NCBI GenBank assembly: GCA_020851635.1
Contig: JADZCJ010000068.1
Coordinates: forward strand, 49,417-113,416
Source: Anaerolineae bacterium
GTDB lineage: Bacteria > Chloroflexota > Anaerolineae > UBA4142 > SHND01
Reading direction: 5' to 3'
Length of the DNA stretch: 64,000 nt
Every line of letters begins with the position of its first letter. Within the stretch, counting starts at the first letter, position 1. Below, piece after piece: positions 18,856 through 26,753 of the stretch. The notes under the pieces were generated by a model. That model was given only the letters and a program-made list of their open reading frames with translations, searched no databases and was not told where the DNA came from. Both the position numbers and the translations under genes were made by a program.

Positions 18856-19656
18856 TCAATTACGAGAGCCATAGCCGCCGGATGCGGGTTCTGTCTTGCG
18901 AGGACCGCGGCGGATGATAATAAAATCAAAAGCGTCGGGCAGATGATATTCGCACGTATACAAGACGGGCACATCATGCGGCGCGTAATCGGTCTGCAGC
19001 AGACAGAGTAGGGGCGAATTTACCGGCACATTGAGCATCTTGGCAGGGCGAGATGGGGCTTTGACCGGCAAGAGGCGCGTGATGCCGTATTCGATCGTCT
19101 GTCCCAACGTTTCTTGAAGCAGCTGATAAAGCGAAATGTCTTGCGTTCGCCAATGCGCGGCGAGGTCAACATCGCCCACAAGCGACCGGGCGATATAATC
19201 GAGCGAATAGACCACCGGCTTGTTGTCTGCCGCGCGCACGCGTTCGATCACAACCACAGGCGCGCTCACCGCCAGCCCCAGCGCGTCGGCAACGACCGGA
19301 GTGGCGTCCGCGGTTTGAATCTGCAGGTGCGGCGTGCTCGAGCTCATTCCCGCCGCCTGAATCATTTCAGTTGTGCCGAAATTTGAATTGAGATTTTGCA
19401 GGATGGGGTTCTTGCGAACAAAGGTGCCTTGACCCTGACGACGGGCGATCAGCCCATCTTGTTCCAAAAAGCGCAGCGCCTCGCGCACCACCGTGCGTGA
19501 AACACCCAGGATTCGAACGAGCTCCAATTCGGGAGGGAGTTGGCTGCCGGGAGCATACACCCCTTGCTCGATCGCCTCGCGCAGCTCCTGGGTTGCAACC
19601 TGTGTCAGATTTTGGGATCGGAAGCGAACAGAGCGGAGCGGGGTCTTGACATTCAT
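18856..19656 (-). CDS. GntR family regulator, HutC/UTRA type
   Basis: A 266-aa regulator. The N-terminal winged helix (about residues 17-85) contains GVYAPGSQLPPELELVRILG and VSRTVVREALRFLEQDGL, then the wing RRQGQGTFVRKN. The C-terminal half is a UTRA-like ligand domain (ADNKPVVYSLDYIARSLV ... LLCLLQTDYAPHDVPVLYT). It is transcribed toward the DegT operon and away from rpiB. The intervening DNA carries three phased TTATAA elements, so it probably represses itself and the divergent promoter. Ligands of UTRA proteins are usually sugar phosphates or similar metabolites. Confidence 0.9.
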   Translation of the reverse strand: MNVKTPLRSVRFRSQNLTQVATQELREAIEQGVYAPGSQLPPELELVRILGVSRTVVREALRFLEQDGLIARRQGQGTFVRKNPILQNLNSNFGTTEMIQAAGMSSSTPHLQIQTADATPVVADALGLAVSAPVVVIERVRAADNKPVVYSLDYIARSLVGDVDLAAHWRTQDISLYQLLQETLGQTIEYGITRLLPVKAPSRPAKMLNVPVNSPLLCLLQTDYAPHDVPVLYTCEYHLPDAFDFIIIRRGPRKTEPASGGYGSRN

Positions 19657-19675
19657 GTTAACACTCGGTTATAAT
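19646..19675 (+). promoter_or_regulatory. Sigma70-type promoter toward rpiB
   Basis: TTGACA at 19646-19651 and TATAAT at 19670-19675, both perfect consensus hexamers, lie 18 bp apart on the plus strand. The -35 overlaps the first codons of the divergent regulator gene. Transcription would start near 19682, giving a leader of about 210 nt before rpiB at 19891. The operator elements cover the -10 and the start point. Confidence 0.6.
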
Positions 19676-19704
19676 ATCGGTTGTTATAACAAATGTCATT
19701 ATAA
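19669..19704. promoter_or_regulatory. Triple TTATAA operator, probable GntR-binding region
   Basis: TTATAA occurs at 19669-19674, 19684-19689 and 19699-19704, exactly 15 bp apart. The middle copy is the centre of the perfect palindrome TTGTTATAACAA (19681-19692). A period near one and a half helical turns places sites on alternating faces. The array overlaps the -10 of the plus-strand promoter and lies 13-48 bp upstream of the regulator's start codon, an arrangement suited to simultaneous auto-repression and repression of the divergent operon. Confidence 0.5.
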
Positions 19705-19890
19705 CATCCTCCAACAGTATGTCAATCCCCCTTGTGCTTTTTGAGCTTGGCGCCCCATTCCCCAACACGTCATCGCGCGCATGCGACTCGAAGCGCAGAC
19801 CGCGTGATGCAAGTCACCAGCTCCTCCGCTAACGAACGAGGAGAGATTCTAATTGGCTGCAGGTGAGCCAACGATTCGAGGATAACCTCT

Positions 19891-20352
19891 ATGAAGATTG
19901 CTATCGGCAGTGACCAATTTGGTTATGCCCTAAAAGAAAACCTAAAAGCTCACCTCATCGCGTTAGGGCACGAGCCGGTGGATTTTGGCGTGGCAGACCC
20001 TGAGGAAGCGATAGATTATCCCGATGTCGCGATCGTCGTGTCGGAAAAAATCGCCCGCGGCGAGTTCGAACGCGGAATTCTGATCTGCGGCACCGGAATC
20101 GGCATGGCAATCACTGCCAACAAAATTCCCGGGGTCCGCGCCGCCTGCTGTCACGATTCGTACTCGGCTGAACGCGCGCGAAAAAGCAACGATGCACAAA
20201 TCTTGACCATGGGCGCGGAAATTGTAGGTCCCTCTCTCGGGCGCTCCCTCCTCGAAATCTGGTTGGCATCCGAATTTGGGGGCGGGCGCTCTACCCGCAA
20301 AGTCGAAAAAATCAAACAACTCGACGAACGAAAAAAGACCGAGCCGGTCTGA
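19891..20352 (+). CDS. rpiB: Ribose-5-phosphate isomerase B / LacAB family
   Basis: A 153-aa RpiB-type isomerase, normal length. MKIAIGSDQFGYALKENL is the classic start; the catalytic cysteine is in ICGTGIGMAITANK (Cys near residue 66), and HDSYSAERARKSNDAQ carries the conserved His and Arg/Asn residues. It interconverts ribose-5- and ribulose-5-phosphate, or a related aldose/ketose phosphate pair, in the cytoplasm. It is the first gene after a strong promoter controlled by the divergent GntR regulator and precedes a binding-protein gene by 191 bp. The sequence GAGG-ATAA-CCTC just before the ATG could form a small hairpin at the translation start. Confidence 0.93.
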   Translation: MKIAIGSDQFGYALKENLKAHLIALGHEPVDFGVADPEEAIDYPDVAIVVSEKIARGEFERGILICGTGIGMAITANKIPGVRAACCHDSYSAERARKSNDAQILTMGAEIVGPSLGRSLLEIWLASEFGGGRSTRKVEKIKQLDERKKTEPV

Positions 20353-20543
20353 GCCACAAGCTCGATCTGGCATTCTACAGAGGGAGGATCTCACATGACC
20401 TGAACTGATCGGCCGCATCACGAGACTGTCCCGCATCAAGGGCGAGCGAGTCCGAGTCCCGCAATCCGAGAACAGCCAGCCATTCTGAGATAGTTTCAAT
20501 ACCTGTTTCTGCCCACCCGATACAATCGAAAAGGAGAACAAAG

Positions 20544-22727
20544 ATGCTCTCTCGGTCCATTCTGAGTGCCAGTATCAAATTCGTCAGTCTCGTTGCTGTC
20601 GCCCTTGCGTTAATGGCATGCGGGACGTCGGCGCCACCCGCGCCGGCGCAACCGCCCGCCGCAGCAACCGAAGCGCCTGCCGCAGCGACGGCAGCGCCCG
20701 CCGCAGCAACCGAAGCGCCTGCGGCTGCCACCCAGGCGCCCGCCGCACAAGGCGGATGTCCCCCCGCCACTGTGGCTGATATGCAGGGCGTTCCTGCAGG
20801 CAAATGGCCCCAGCAGTACGAACTCGCAGAATTTGAATCTCTCGCGAATTGCAAACTACCCATCACAGGTCGCACAAAATATGACCCGCGCCTTGCGGAA
20901 TACGGCTTTATCAAGGGCGATCTCTTGCCCGTCGAGCAGCGCCTGCCCGAAGAGCCGCTCGTCGTCGTGCCATCCGAAGAGATCGGCAAATACGGCGGTC
21001 GCGCCCGCTTTGCCTCGATTGGACCCGAGGCAGGCAATTCCGAGTTCCTCAGTGTCCGTCACGTGAACCTCCTGCGCTTTTTGGACGATATGCAAACCAT
21101 CGTCCCGAACATGGCAAAGGATTTTCAGTGGAATGATGATTACACGGAACTGACCGTTACCCTGCGCAAGGGTCACAAATGGTCGGACGGCGAGCCGTTC
21201 ACCGCAGACGACATTGTATTTTGGTACGAGGATATTATCCTCAACACCGACCTCTACAAATCACCGCCCAGTTCCTGGGTGTATGGCGGCGAGCCGATGC
21301 AAGTCGAAAAAGTGGACGATGTCACAGTCAAATTCAAGTTTGCTGTCCCCTCACCCGCTTTTACCACGCTCCTCGCGACGACCTATACGCACGAATGGGC
21401 GCCCAAGCATTACCTGACCAAACTGCTGCCCAAATACAACCCCAACGCCGACGCCGAAGCCAAAGCCGCCGGGTTTGACGACTGGATCAAGCAGTTTTTC
21501 GCCTACTATGGTGATTGGGAAGACAGCTACCATCGCTACGGCATTCCCAAACTCGAATCGTGGATCCTCGTCGAAGAAACCCCCGAGGGCCAGGTCTTTA
21601 CTGCCAATCCCTACTATTACAAGGTTGATACGGCGGGACAGCAGCTGCCCTATCTCGAAGAAATTCACCAGTCGTATGCGCCCGACAAGGAGCTGATCGA
21701 ACTCAAAATCCTGAACGGCGAAATTGACCTGAAAGCACAGACGCTGGAAATTGCCAGTCTGCCCTTGTACCAACAAAACACGGAAAAGGGTCACTATGAA
21801 ATTCAGATGGCGGAAGGCGCCAGCAATGGCGGCATCTATGCCTTTAACTGCACGCACAAAGACCCGGAACTGGCAAAGCTTTTCTCCAATCCCGAATTCA
21901 GCCGCGCCATGTCGCTCGCGCTGAACCGCGAAGAGATAAACAAAAGTCTCTTTTTTGATCTAGCCAAGCCCGTGCAAGGCGTGCCCGTGCACTGGACCGT
22001 CTCGTTCGCCAAGCCGGAATGGTTCGAAAAAGACATCGAATTCAACCCCGATGAAGCGAATAAAATCCTGGACGGGCTGGGCATGAAAAAAGGCGCCGAT
22101 GGTTTTCGCACGCGTCCTGATGGGCAGCCGCTCCTCATCCAGATCGTCTATGCTCAGCAATTTGGCAACCCCGCCCGCCACGAACTGGCAAAAGAGTATT
22201 GGGAAAACGTCGGCATCCGGGTAGACCTCAAAGAAGTCAGCACCGAGGCCTACCGCACTATGGCGTCAAACAACGACCACGACATTGCCATCACCGACAG
22301 CGGCACGACCACCGAAGCCCCGCTCTATTCCAACCCGTTCCGCCTGTATCCGCCCTTTGGCGATGCCGCGCTCGAGCCGATTTGCGGCGGGCCCTGGGCA
22401 GAATGGCACAAGACCAATGGCGCATCCGGCATCGAACCACCCGAAGATGTCAAGGCGCTGTGGGACCTGACCGCCAAATGGCAAGCGTCCCTGCCCGGCA
22501 CAGAGGAATACAAAACATTGGGTCAGCAGATTGTGGACACCCACATGAAGAATTTTTGGCTCATCGGCACAACCTCGTCGCCGCCCGTCGTGACGATCGT
22601 TTCCACGCTGCTCGGAAACCGACCCATCTACAAAATCAACGCGTTCGAATACTATCGCACCTATCCGTATCGCCCCGACCAGTGGTTCTTTGTAACACTG
22701 CCGGAAGGACAGACCGCAGGGAATTGA
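20544..22727 (+). CDS. ABC transporter substrate-binding lipoprotein, family 5
   Basis: A 727-aa SBP_bac_5 protein with AAGGAG (20531-20536) before the ATG. It has a lipoprotein signal (hydrophobic core, then ALMACG with Cys near residue 26), followed by a low-complexity linker of repeated Ala-Ala-Thr-Glu/Gln-Ala-Pro units over about residues 35-70. The ligand-binding body includes the family motifs LRKGHKWSDGEPFTADDIVF and, later, LNGEIDLKAQ and EFSRAMSLALNREEIN. It is longer than typical DppA (about 530 aa), as in oligosaccharide-binding relatives. Its permeases are probably those at 24582 and 25578, separated by a reversed oxidoreductase gene. Confidence 0.92.
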   Translation: MLSRSILSASIKFVSLVAVALALMACGTSAPPAPAQPPAAATEAPAAATAAPAAATEAPAAATQAPAAQGGCPPATVADMQGVPAGKWPQQYELAEFESLANCKLPITGRTKYDPRLAEYGFIKGDLLPVEQRLPEEPLVVVPSEEIGKYGGRARFASIGPEAGNSEFLSVRHVNLLRFLDDMQTIVPNMAKDFQWNDDYTELTVTLRKGHKWSDGEPFTADDIVFWYEDIILNTDLYKSPPSSWVYGGEPMQVEKVDDVTVKFKFAVPSPAFTTLLATTYTHEWAPKHYLTKLLPKYNPNADAEAKAAGFDDWIKQFFAYYGDWEDSYHRYGIPKLESWILVEETPEGQVFTANPYYYKVDTAGQQLPYLEEIHQSYAPDKELIELKILNGEIDLKAQTLEIASLPLYQQNTEKGHYEIQMAEGASNGGIYAFNCTHKDPELAKLFSNPEFSRAMSLALNREEINKSLFFDLAKPVQGVPVHWTVSFAKPEWFEKDIEFNPDEANKILDGLGMKKGADGFRTRPDGQPLLIQIVYAQQFGNPARHELAKEYWENVGIRVDLKEVSTEAYRTMASNNDHDIAITDSGTTTEAPLYSNPFRLYPPFGDAALEPICGGPWAEWHKTNGASGIEPPEDVKALWDLTAKWQASLPGTEEYKTLGQQIVDTHMKNFWLIGTTSSPPVVTIVSTLLGNRPIYKINAFEYYRTYPYRPDQWFFVTLPEGQTAGN

Positions 22728-22749
22728 TCACTCACGTTACACAGTAACG

Positions 22750-22829
22750 GTCATTTCGAGCGGAGCGAGAAATCTCTCTTGGGAAAACCGAACTCTCTCT
22801 CGACTGCATTCGAGACCGTTTGAAATGAC
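22750..22829. repeat. Small palindromic intergenic repeat
   Basis: An 80-bp element bounded by inverted GTCATTTC (22750-22757) and GAAATGAC (22822-22829), with extended imperfect pairing (ACGG near the left end, CCGT near the right). The left part reads GTCATTTCGAGCGGAGCGAG, a motif I recognise as a common dispersed intergenic repeat of several bacterial phyla. It has no coding capacity. It lies just after the binding-protein gene and could fold as a transcript-end hairpin. Confidence 0.5.
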
Positions 22830-22852
22830 ATGCGTAGGGTGAGTCAATAAAA

Positions 22853-22891
22853 GAAAAAAAGGAGGGGGCGAGCAATATGCTCGCCCCCTCC
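22853..22891 (-). terminator. Rho-independent terminator (minus strand)
   Basis: A perfect 14-bp stem, 22861-22874 paired with 22878-22891, encloses the 3-base loop ATA. Read on the minus strand, it is followed by a T-rich run (22860-22851). It faces the minus strand, so it most likely ended transcription of the isomerase gene now reduced to a remnant at 22905-23116. It may also stop read-through from the Gfo/Idh/MocA gene. Confidence 0.75.
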
Positions 22892-22904
22892 CAAAAGATT
22901 GTTC

Positions 22905-23116
22905 ACCACCGCAGACAAGTGGCTCGCCATCTCAGTCCAGAATGGAATGACCGCGCTGCGCCACTGCCATTCCAGCAATTCCGGATATTCCGGCTGCCAC
23001 GTTGTCGTAATCCAATTCGGATAATGCCCGCTGTTGCCCGCTTCGCCCGGACACCCGGACATGACGACCAGGGCCGCCAGCCCAAGCATTTCGGAAAGTT
23101 TGACCGAATCATGATA
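22905..23116 (-). pseudogene. Sugar phosphate isomerase/epimerase remnant (TIM barrel)
   Basis: The minus strand encodes about 70 residues, SVKLSEMLGL through HLSAVVNN, including SGCPGEAGNSGHYPNWITT and PELLEWQWRSAVIPFWTEM. That pattern (SGCPGD...PNW...WPP.Y.E...WQW...vIPfW.e.) is characteristic of a group of IolE-like xylose-isomerase-type TIM-barrel proteins of about 300 aa. Here the N-terminal third is cut off exactly where the MITE-like element begins (23121). The C-terminal half is missing, and the frame runs directly into the terminator. It is a relic, not a functional gene. Confidence 0.7.
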
Positions 23117-23120
23117 AACT

Positions 23121-23212
23121 AGTGCAACAACATGAGATTGCGTAGTGGAGTACCCAGTTTTATAACTCGCGCGCCAGCGCATAACTCGGCAATTTCATCA
23201 TGTTGTTGCACT
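23121..23212. mobile_element. MITE-like element, copy 1
   Basis: A 92-bp element with terminal inverted repeats: AGTGCAACAACATGA on the left and TCATGTTGTTGCACT on the right. The interior contains CCAGTTTTATAACTCGCGCG and CCAGCGCATAACTCGGCAA. A second copy in the same orientation lies at 49277-49381. It encodes nothing and so is non-autonomous. It abuts the 5' edge of the isomerase remnant and sits about 55 bp from the end of the oxidoreductase gene. ACTAG flanks it on both sides at 23118 and 23213, not symmetrically enough to call a target duplication with confidence. Confidence 0.65.
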
Positions 23213-23267
23213 ACTAGTTGAGACCGCCCGCGGCGTTCATTGTTAGCATTAATTTCCCCTTGTGTAT

Positions 23268-24434
23268 TTAAGTGTTTGATAGAGGACCCAACCCGTAAAG
23301 ACCACGGCGCGCGAGCAGCGACCTTGCGGGCACATCCAATTCGGCGAGACCCAACGCCCCGCGTTGAAAGACCGGATCGTCAGATGCCAGCGGCAGAGCG
23401 ACCACGGCGCCCAGCGCGGCAGATTTGTAGGCAGCGACCACGGCTTGCAGCGCGCGCAACCCCGCCGCGGCGGGCGCAATCGGCGGTTGATCGAGACGGA
23501 CCGCATCCGCGAATTGAGCGTGCAACAGTTGAAAATTCAGCCGCAAACTGGTATCCTGACGCGGTTCCAGATATTTCAACTCGTTCCGATTTTTCAAGCC
23601 AAAGCTCGCCAGGGGTAAAAAGGGACCTGTGCCGTATTCGCTATACAAGATCATCACTCGCCCTTCCGTCCCGGACAGTTCGGCGCCACCCACACCCTCG
23701 CCCCAGGCGAGATTGATTGTGGCATAGCCCGAATCAAAATAGAGGTGGAGGAGAACAAAGTCCTCGACGGCATCGCCGGGATGATCGAGATTGTCAATGA
23801 CGGCGCTTACTGCGCGAATGGGCTGCTGAAACAGGTATTCGGCGACATAGACAACATGCAGCATGTCCATCAGAATCCCGCCGCCCGATTCTGAAACATC
23901 ATGCCGCCAATTCGGTCGAAATTCGGCGGCGCCGGGATTGTCGGGCATTCCCAGAAAATTCAAGGTGACGTGTCGCAATTGGCCGATCGAGCCATCTGAC
24001 ACCAGCTCTCGCGCCAACTGGTATTCGGGGAAATAAAGATAATTGTGCACCATCCCGAATTTCAGGTGCGCCTCATTCATCAGCTCGACCATCGCTTTGC
24101 CTTCGCGCGGCACAATGGCGAGAGGTTTCTCGGTGAGAACATGCACACCGGCGCGGGCACAATCTTGAATAATGGTAAAGCGAAATTTGGGTGGAACGGC
24201 GAGCAGGACATAATCAGGTCCCGCGTCAAGCAGCGCGCGGTAATCGGCAAATGAATGAGCATCGCCCAGCTGAGCCAACTCTTGTACGCGCGCACGGCGA
24301 ATTTCATTCGGGTCTGCAACGCCCAGAATAGAAACATCGTTCAAAGCAAGTAATGCAGGCACATGATAACCCAACGTAACATTGCCACAACCGATAATTC
24401 CGACCTTGACCATCCCGGTCGTAGGTTCACTCAC
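23268..24434 (-). CDS. Gfo/Idh/MocA family oxidoreductase
   Basis: I choose the GTG at 24434 (388 aa) because GGAGG lies six bases upstream (24445-24441 on the minus strand); the ATG at 24413 (MVKVGIIGCG) is an alternative. The Rossmann motif VGIIGCGNVTLGYHVPALL binds NAD(P), and the motif GVHVLTEKPLAI carries the conserved EKP lysine. The C-terminal half has the alpha/beta fold with ESGGGILMDMLHVVYVAEYL, including the His of this family. Such enzymes oxidise or reduce sugars and inositols. It is divergent from the Dpp-type importer, implying that the importer brings in its substrate or a precursor. Confidence 0.9.
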   Translation of the reverse strand: MSEPTTGMVKVGIIGCGNVTLGYHVPALLALNDVSILGVADPNEIRRARVQELAQLGDAHSFADYRALLDAGPDYVLLAVPPKFRFTIIQDCARAGVHVLTEKPLAIVPREGKAMVELMNEAHLKFGMVHNYLYFPEYQLARELVSDGSIGQLRHVTLNFLGMPDNPGAAEFRPNWRHDVSESGGGILMDMLHVVYVAEYLFQQPIRAVSAVIDNLDHPGDAVEDFVLLHLYFDSGYATINLAWGEGVGGAELSGTEGRVMILYSEYGTGPFLPLASFGLKNRNELKYLEPRQDTSLRLNFQLLHAQFADAVRLDQPPIAPAAAGLRALQAVVAAYKSAALGAVVALPLASDDPVFQRGALGLAELDVPARSLLARRGLYGLGPLSNT

Positions 24435-24479
24435 ACAGCACCTCCATGCAACATATCCGAATCCTCTTTGCGGGAAATT

Positions 24480-24514
24480 TTGACAAGAGTATCGTTGTTG
24501 AACGCAAATGTCAA
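24480..24514. promoter_or_regulatory. Possible overlapping divergent promoter region
   Basis: TTGACA occurs on the plus strand at 24480-24485 and on the minus strand at 24514-24509, facing each other as an inverted pair. On the minus strand a weak -10 (TACTCT, 24491-24486) is 17 bp from its -35. I found no good -10 for the plus strand. The pair lies between the oxidoreductase and the permease genes, where divergent control is expected. Confidence 0.3.
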
Positions 24515-24581
24515 TGATTTTGAAAAAAAAGATTTTGTGCGGCGCAAAGGATGCCAGCTGCGCGGTCAAAGGAGGTAAAGC

Positions 24582-25577
24582 ATGCTGCGATTTTTGCTTG
24601 AGCGCTTTGGGCTGATGATTCTGATGTTGGCGGGACTGTCCGTCATCGTCTTTATCACCATTGAGCTGCCGCCGGGCGACTTTGCAGACCGGCAGGCCTA
24701 TCGCATGAAATCAACGGGTGTGCGCGTGACCGAAGAGGACATTGTGCGGATGCGCCAGCAGATGGGGCTGGACCGCCCCTGGCCCCAGCGCTATATCACC
24801 TGGATCGGTAACATCGTCCTGTATGGCAATTTCGGCATGTCCATGTCCCAACATTTGCCAGTGACCCAAGTGATTGGCGACCGCATCGGTTTTACGGCGC
24901 TCCTGGCGCTCACAGCCCTCGCCTTTACCTACCTGTTGGCGATCCCGATTGGCATATTTTCCGCCGTGCGGCAATACTCTATCGGAGATTATTTCTTTAC
25001 GTTTCTCGGTTATATCGGGATGGCAACTCCCAGCTTTTTGCTTGCGCTGGTGCTTTTGTATTTCAGTGTGATGGTCCTGGGCAACAACGTGGGCGGGCTT
25101 TTTTCGCCCCAATATGCGGATGCCCCGTGGAGCTTGGAAAAGGGACTCGACTTGATGAATCACTTGTGGATCCCTGCCATCGTTCTGGCGCTCGCAGGCA
25201 CCGCCTTTGAGATTCGCACCATGCGCGCAACCATGCTCGACGAAAAAAACAAACTGTATGTGACGGCCGCGCGTGCCCGCGGGATGCCCGAGAACAAGCT
25301 CTTGATGAAATATCCGGTGCGTGTCGCCCTGAACCCCATTGCGAGCACCAGCGGTTGGAATCTCACGGCGATTATCGCAGGTGCCCCCCTGGTCGCGTTC
25401 GTTTTGGCGCTGCCCGATACAGGTCCCATCTATTTGAATTCACTGTTGGACCAGGATATCTACCTTTCGGGGGCGATGCTCTTGTTTTACGCGGCATTGA
25501 CGATTTTGGGCACCTTTTTGTCGGATATCCTGTTGGCTGTGCTCGACCCGCGTGTCCGCGCCGGAGGACAGGGCTAA
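24582..25577 (+). CDS. ABC transporter permease, DppB/OppB type
   Basis: A 331-aa permease with GGAGGT (24571-24576) before the ATG. It has an N-terminal membrane segment, the loop with LPPGDFADRQAYRM, then five further segments, and an EAA loop reading TAARARGMPENKLLMKYPVR near residue 230. It is the first gene of a tight five-gene cluster (24582-29634). The stop codon is directly followed by the ATG of the second permease. Confidence 0.93.
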   Translation: MLRFLLERFGLMILMLAGLSVIVFITIELPPGDFADRQAYRMKSTGVRVTEEDIVRMRQQMGLDRPWPQRYITWIGNIVLYGNFGMSMSQHLPVTQVIGDRIGFTALLALTALAFTYLLAIPIGIFSAVRQYSIGDYFFTFLGYIGMATPSFLLALVLLYFSVMVLGNNVGGLFSPQYADAPWSLEKGLDLMNHLWIPAIVLALAGTAFEIRTMRATMLDEKNKLYVTAARARGMPENKLLMKYPVRVALNPIASTSGWNLTAIIAGAPLVAFVLALPDTGPIYLNSLLDQDIYLSGAMLLFYAALTILGTFLSDILLAVLDPRVRAGGQG

Positions 25578-26741
25578 ATGGCGAGTACACCCGGCGTTCT
25601 GGGGCGGCTGCGCCTGTTTCGGAAAACTCCGCCCGAAACAAAAACGAACCAAGCCGAAGACACATACTATACCGCATCGCAATTCCAGCTGATGTGGTGG
25701 AAGTTCAGGCGCCATCATCTCGCGTTGATTGGCACGTTCCTTTTGTTCATCTTTTTGATCATTTCGCTTTTTGCCGAATTCATCGCGCCCTATGACCCGT
25801 TCACGCGAGATGCCGAGTATTTGTTTGGACCGCCGCAGCGGCTCCATTTTTTTGATGAAACGGGCGCCTTTCATTTTCCCCCGTTCATCTATGGCATAGA
25901 ATTTGCGATGGACCCCAAGACCTTTCTGCTGACCATTACAGAAGACACCTCGATCAAGATACCCCTGGAATTCTTTGTGCACGGCGAACCATACAGGATG
26001 CTGGGGTTCATCCAGTCCGATATCCATCTGTTTGGGGTCAGTGACGGTTTCGTGCATCTCTTTGGAACGGACAAATTGGGGCGCGATATTTTCTCGCGCG
26101 TCATGTTTGCCACGCGCATCTCGCTTTCCATCGGCGTGATCGGTTTGCTCATCGCCTTTTTTCTCGGAATCATCATCGGCGGCATTTCCGGTTTTTTTGG
26201 CGGACGGGTTGACAACACCATTCAGCGTTTTATCGAATTCATCCGTTCGATTCCAACGCTGCCCTTGTGGATGGCGCTGGCAGCCTCGCTGCCAAAAGAG
26301 TGGCCCCCCCTCCAGGTTTACTTTGCCATCACCATCATCATTGGCTTGTTGGCGTGGACGCACCTGGCGCGCCGCGTGCGCAGCAAATTATTGTCCTTGC
26401 GCGAAGAAGATTACGTGACCGCCGCCAAGATCGCGGGCAGCAGTGACCAGCGCGTCATCTTTCGACACATGGTGCCCTCGTTCCTCAGTTACATTATCGT
26501 AGACCTGACCATCTCTTTTCCCTATATGATACTGGGCGAAACGGCGCTGAGTTTTATCGGTCTGGGTCTGAGACCCCCGGTGATCAGCTGGGGCGTGATG
26601 CTTCAGGATGCGCAAAATGTCCGAGCGATTGCGCTGTATCCATGGTTGTTTGCGCCGCTGGCGTTCGTCATTCTCGCCGTCCTCGCATTCAGTTTTGTGG
26701 GAGACGGGATGCGCGATGCGTCAGATCCTTATTCGCGATAG
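25578..26741 (+). CDS. ABC transporter permease, DppC/OppC type
   Basis: A 387-aa permease, start codon immediately after the previous stop. After a cytoplasmic N-terminus of about 45 residues comes the first membrane segment (LALIGTFLLFIFLIISLFAE). A long extracytoplasmic insert (about residues 70-155) precedes GTDKLGRDIFSRVMFATRIS, the DppC signature. The EAA loop reads TAAKIAGSSDQRVIFRHMVP. The extra insert makes it about 90 residues longer than textbook DppC, as in some oligosaccharide importers. Confidence 0.92.
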   Translation: MASTPGVLGRLRLFRKTPPETKTNQAEDTYYTASQFQLMWWKFRRHHLALIGTFLLFIFLIISLFAEFIAPYDPFTRDAEYLFGPPQRLHFFDETGAFHFPPFIYGIEFAMDPKTFLLTITEDTSIKIPLEFFVHGEPYRMLGFIQSDIHLFGVSDGFVHLFGTDKLGRDIFSRVMFATRISLSIGVIGLLIAFFLGIIIGGISGFFGGRVDNTIQRFIEFIRSIPTLPLWMALAASLPKEWPPLQVYFAITIIIGLLAWTHLARRVRSKLLSLREEDYVTAAKIAGSSDQRVIFRHMVPSFLSYIIVDLTISFPYMILGETALSFIGLGLRPPVISWGVMLQDAQNVRAIALYPWLFAPLAFVILAVLAFSFVGDGMRDASDPYSR

Positions 26742-26753
26742 AGGCTCTTTGGC

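Noticed and set aside
20395..20403. Two-codon frame (ATG ACC TGA) with a strong GGAGG site before the binding-protein gene
   Set aside because: It could be a minimal leader, but a start-stop this short after a purine-rich stretch is expected by chance, and nothing nearby supports regulation.
20521..20526. TACAAT as a promoter -10 for the gene at 20544
   Set aside because: Only about 18 bp separate it from the ATG and the ribosome binding site would fall at the transcription start; no -35 is present.
20640..20750. Repeated GCCGCAGCAACCGAAGCGCC-like units that look like a short tandem array
   Set aside because: They encode the Ala/Pro/Thr linker of a lipoprotein and are in frame, so this is not a CRISPR or satellite repeat.
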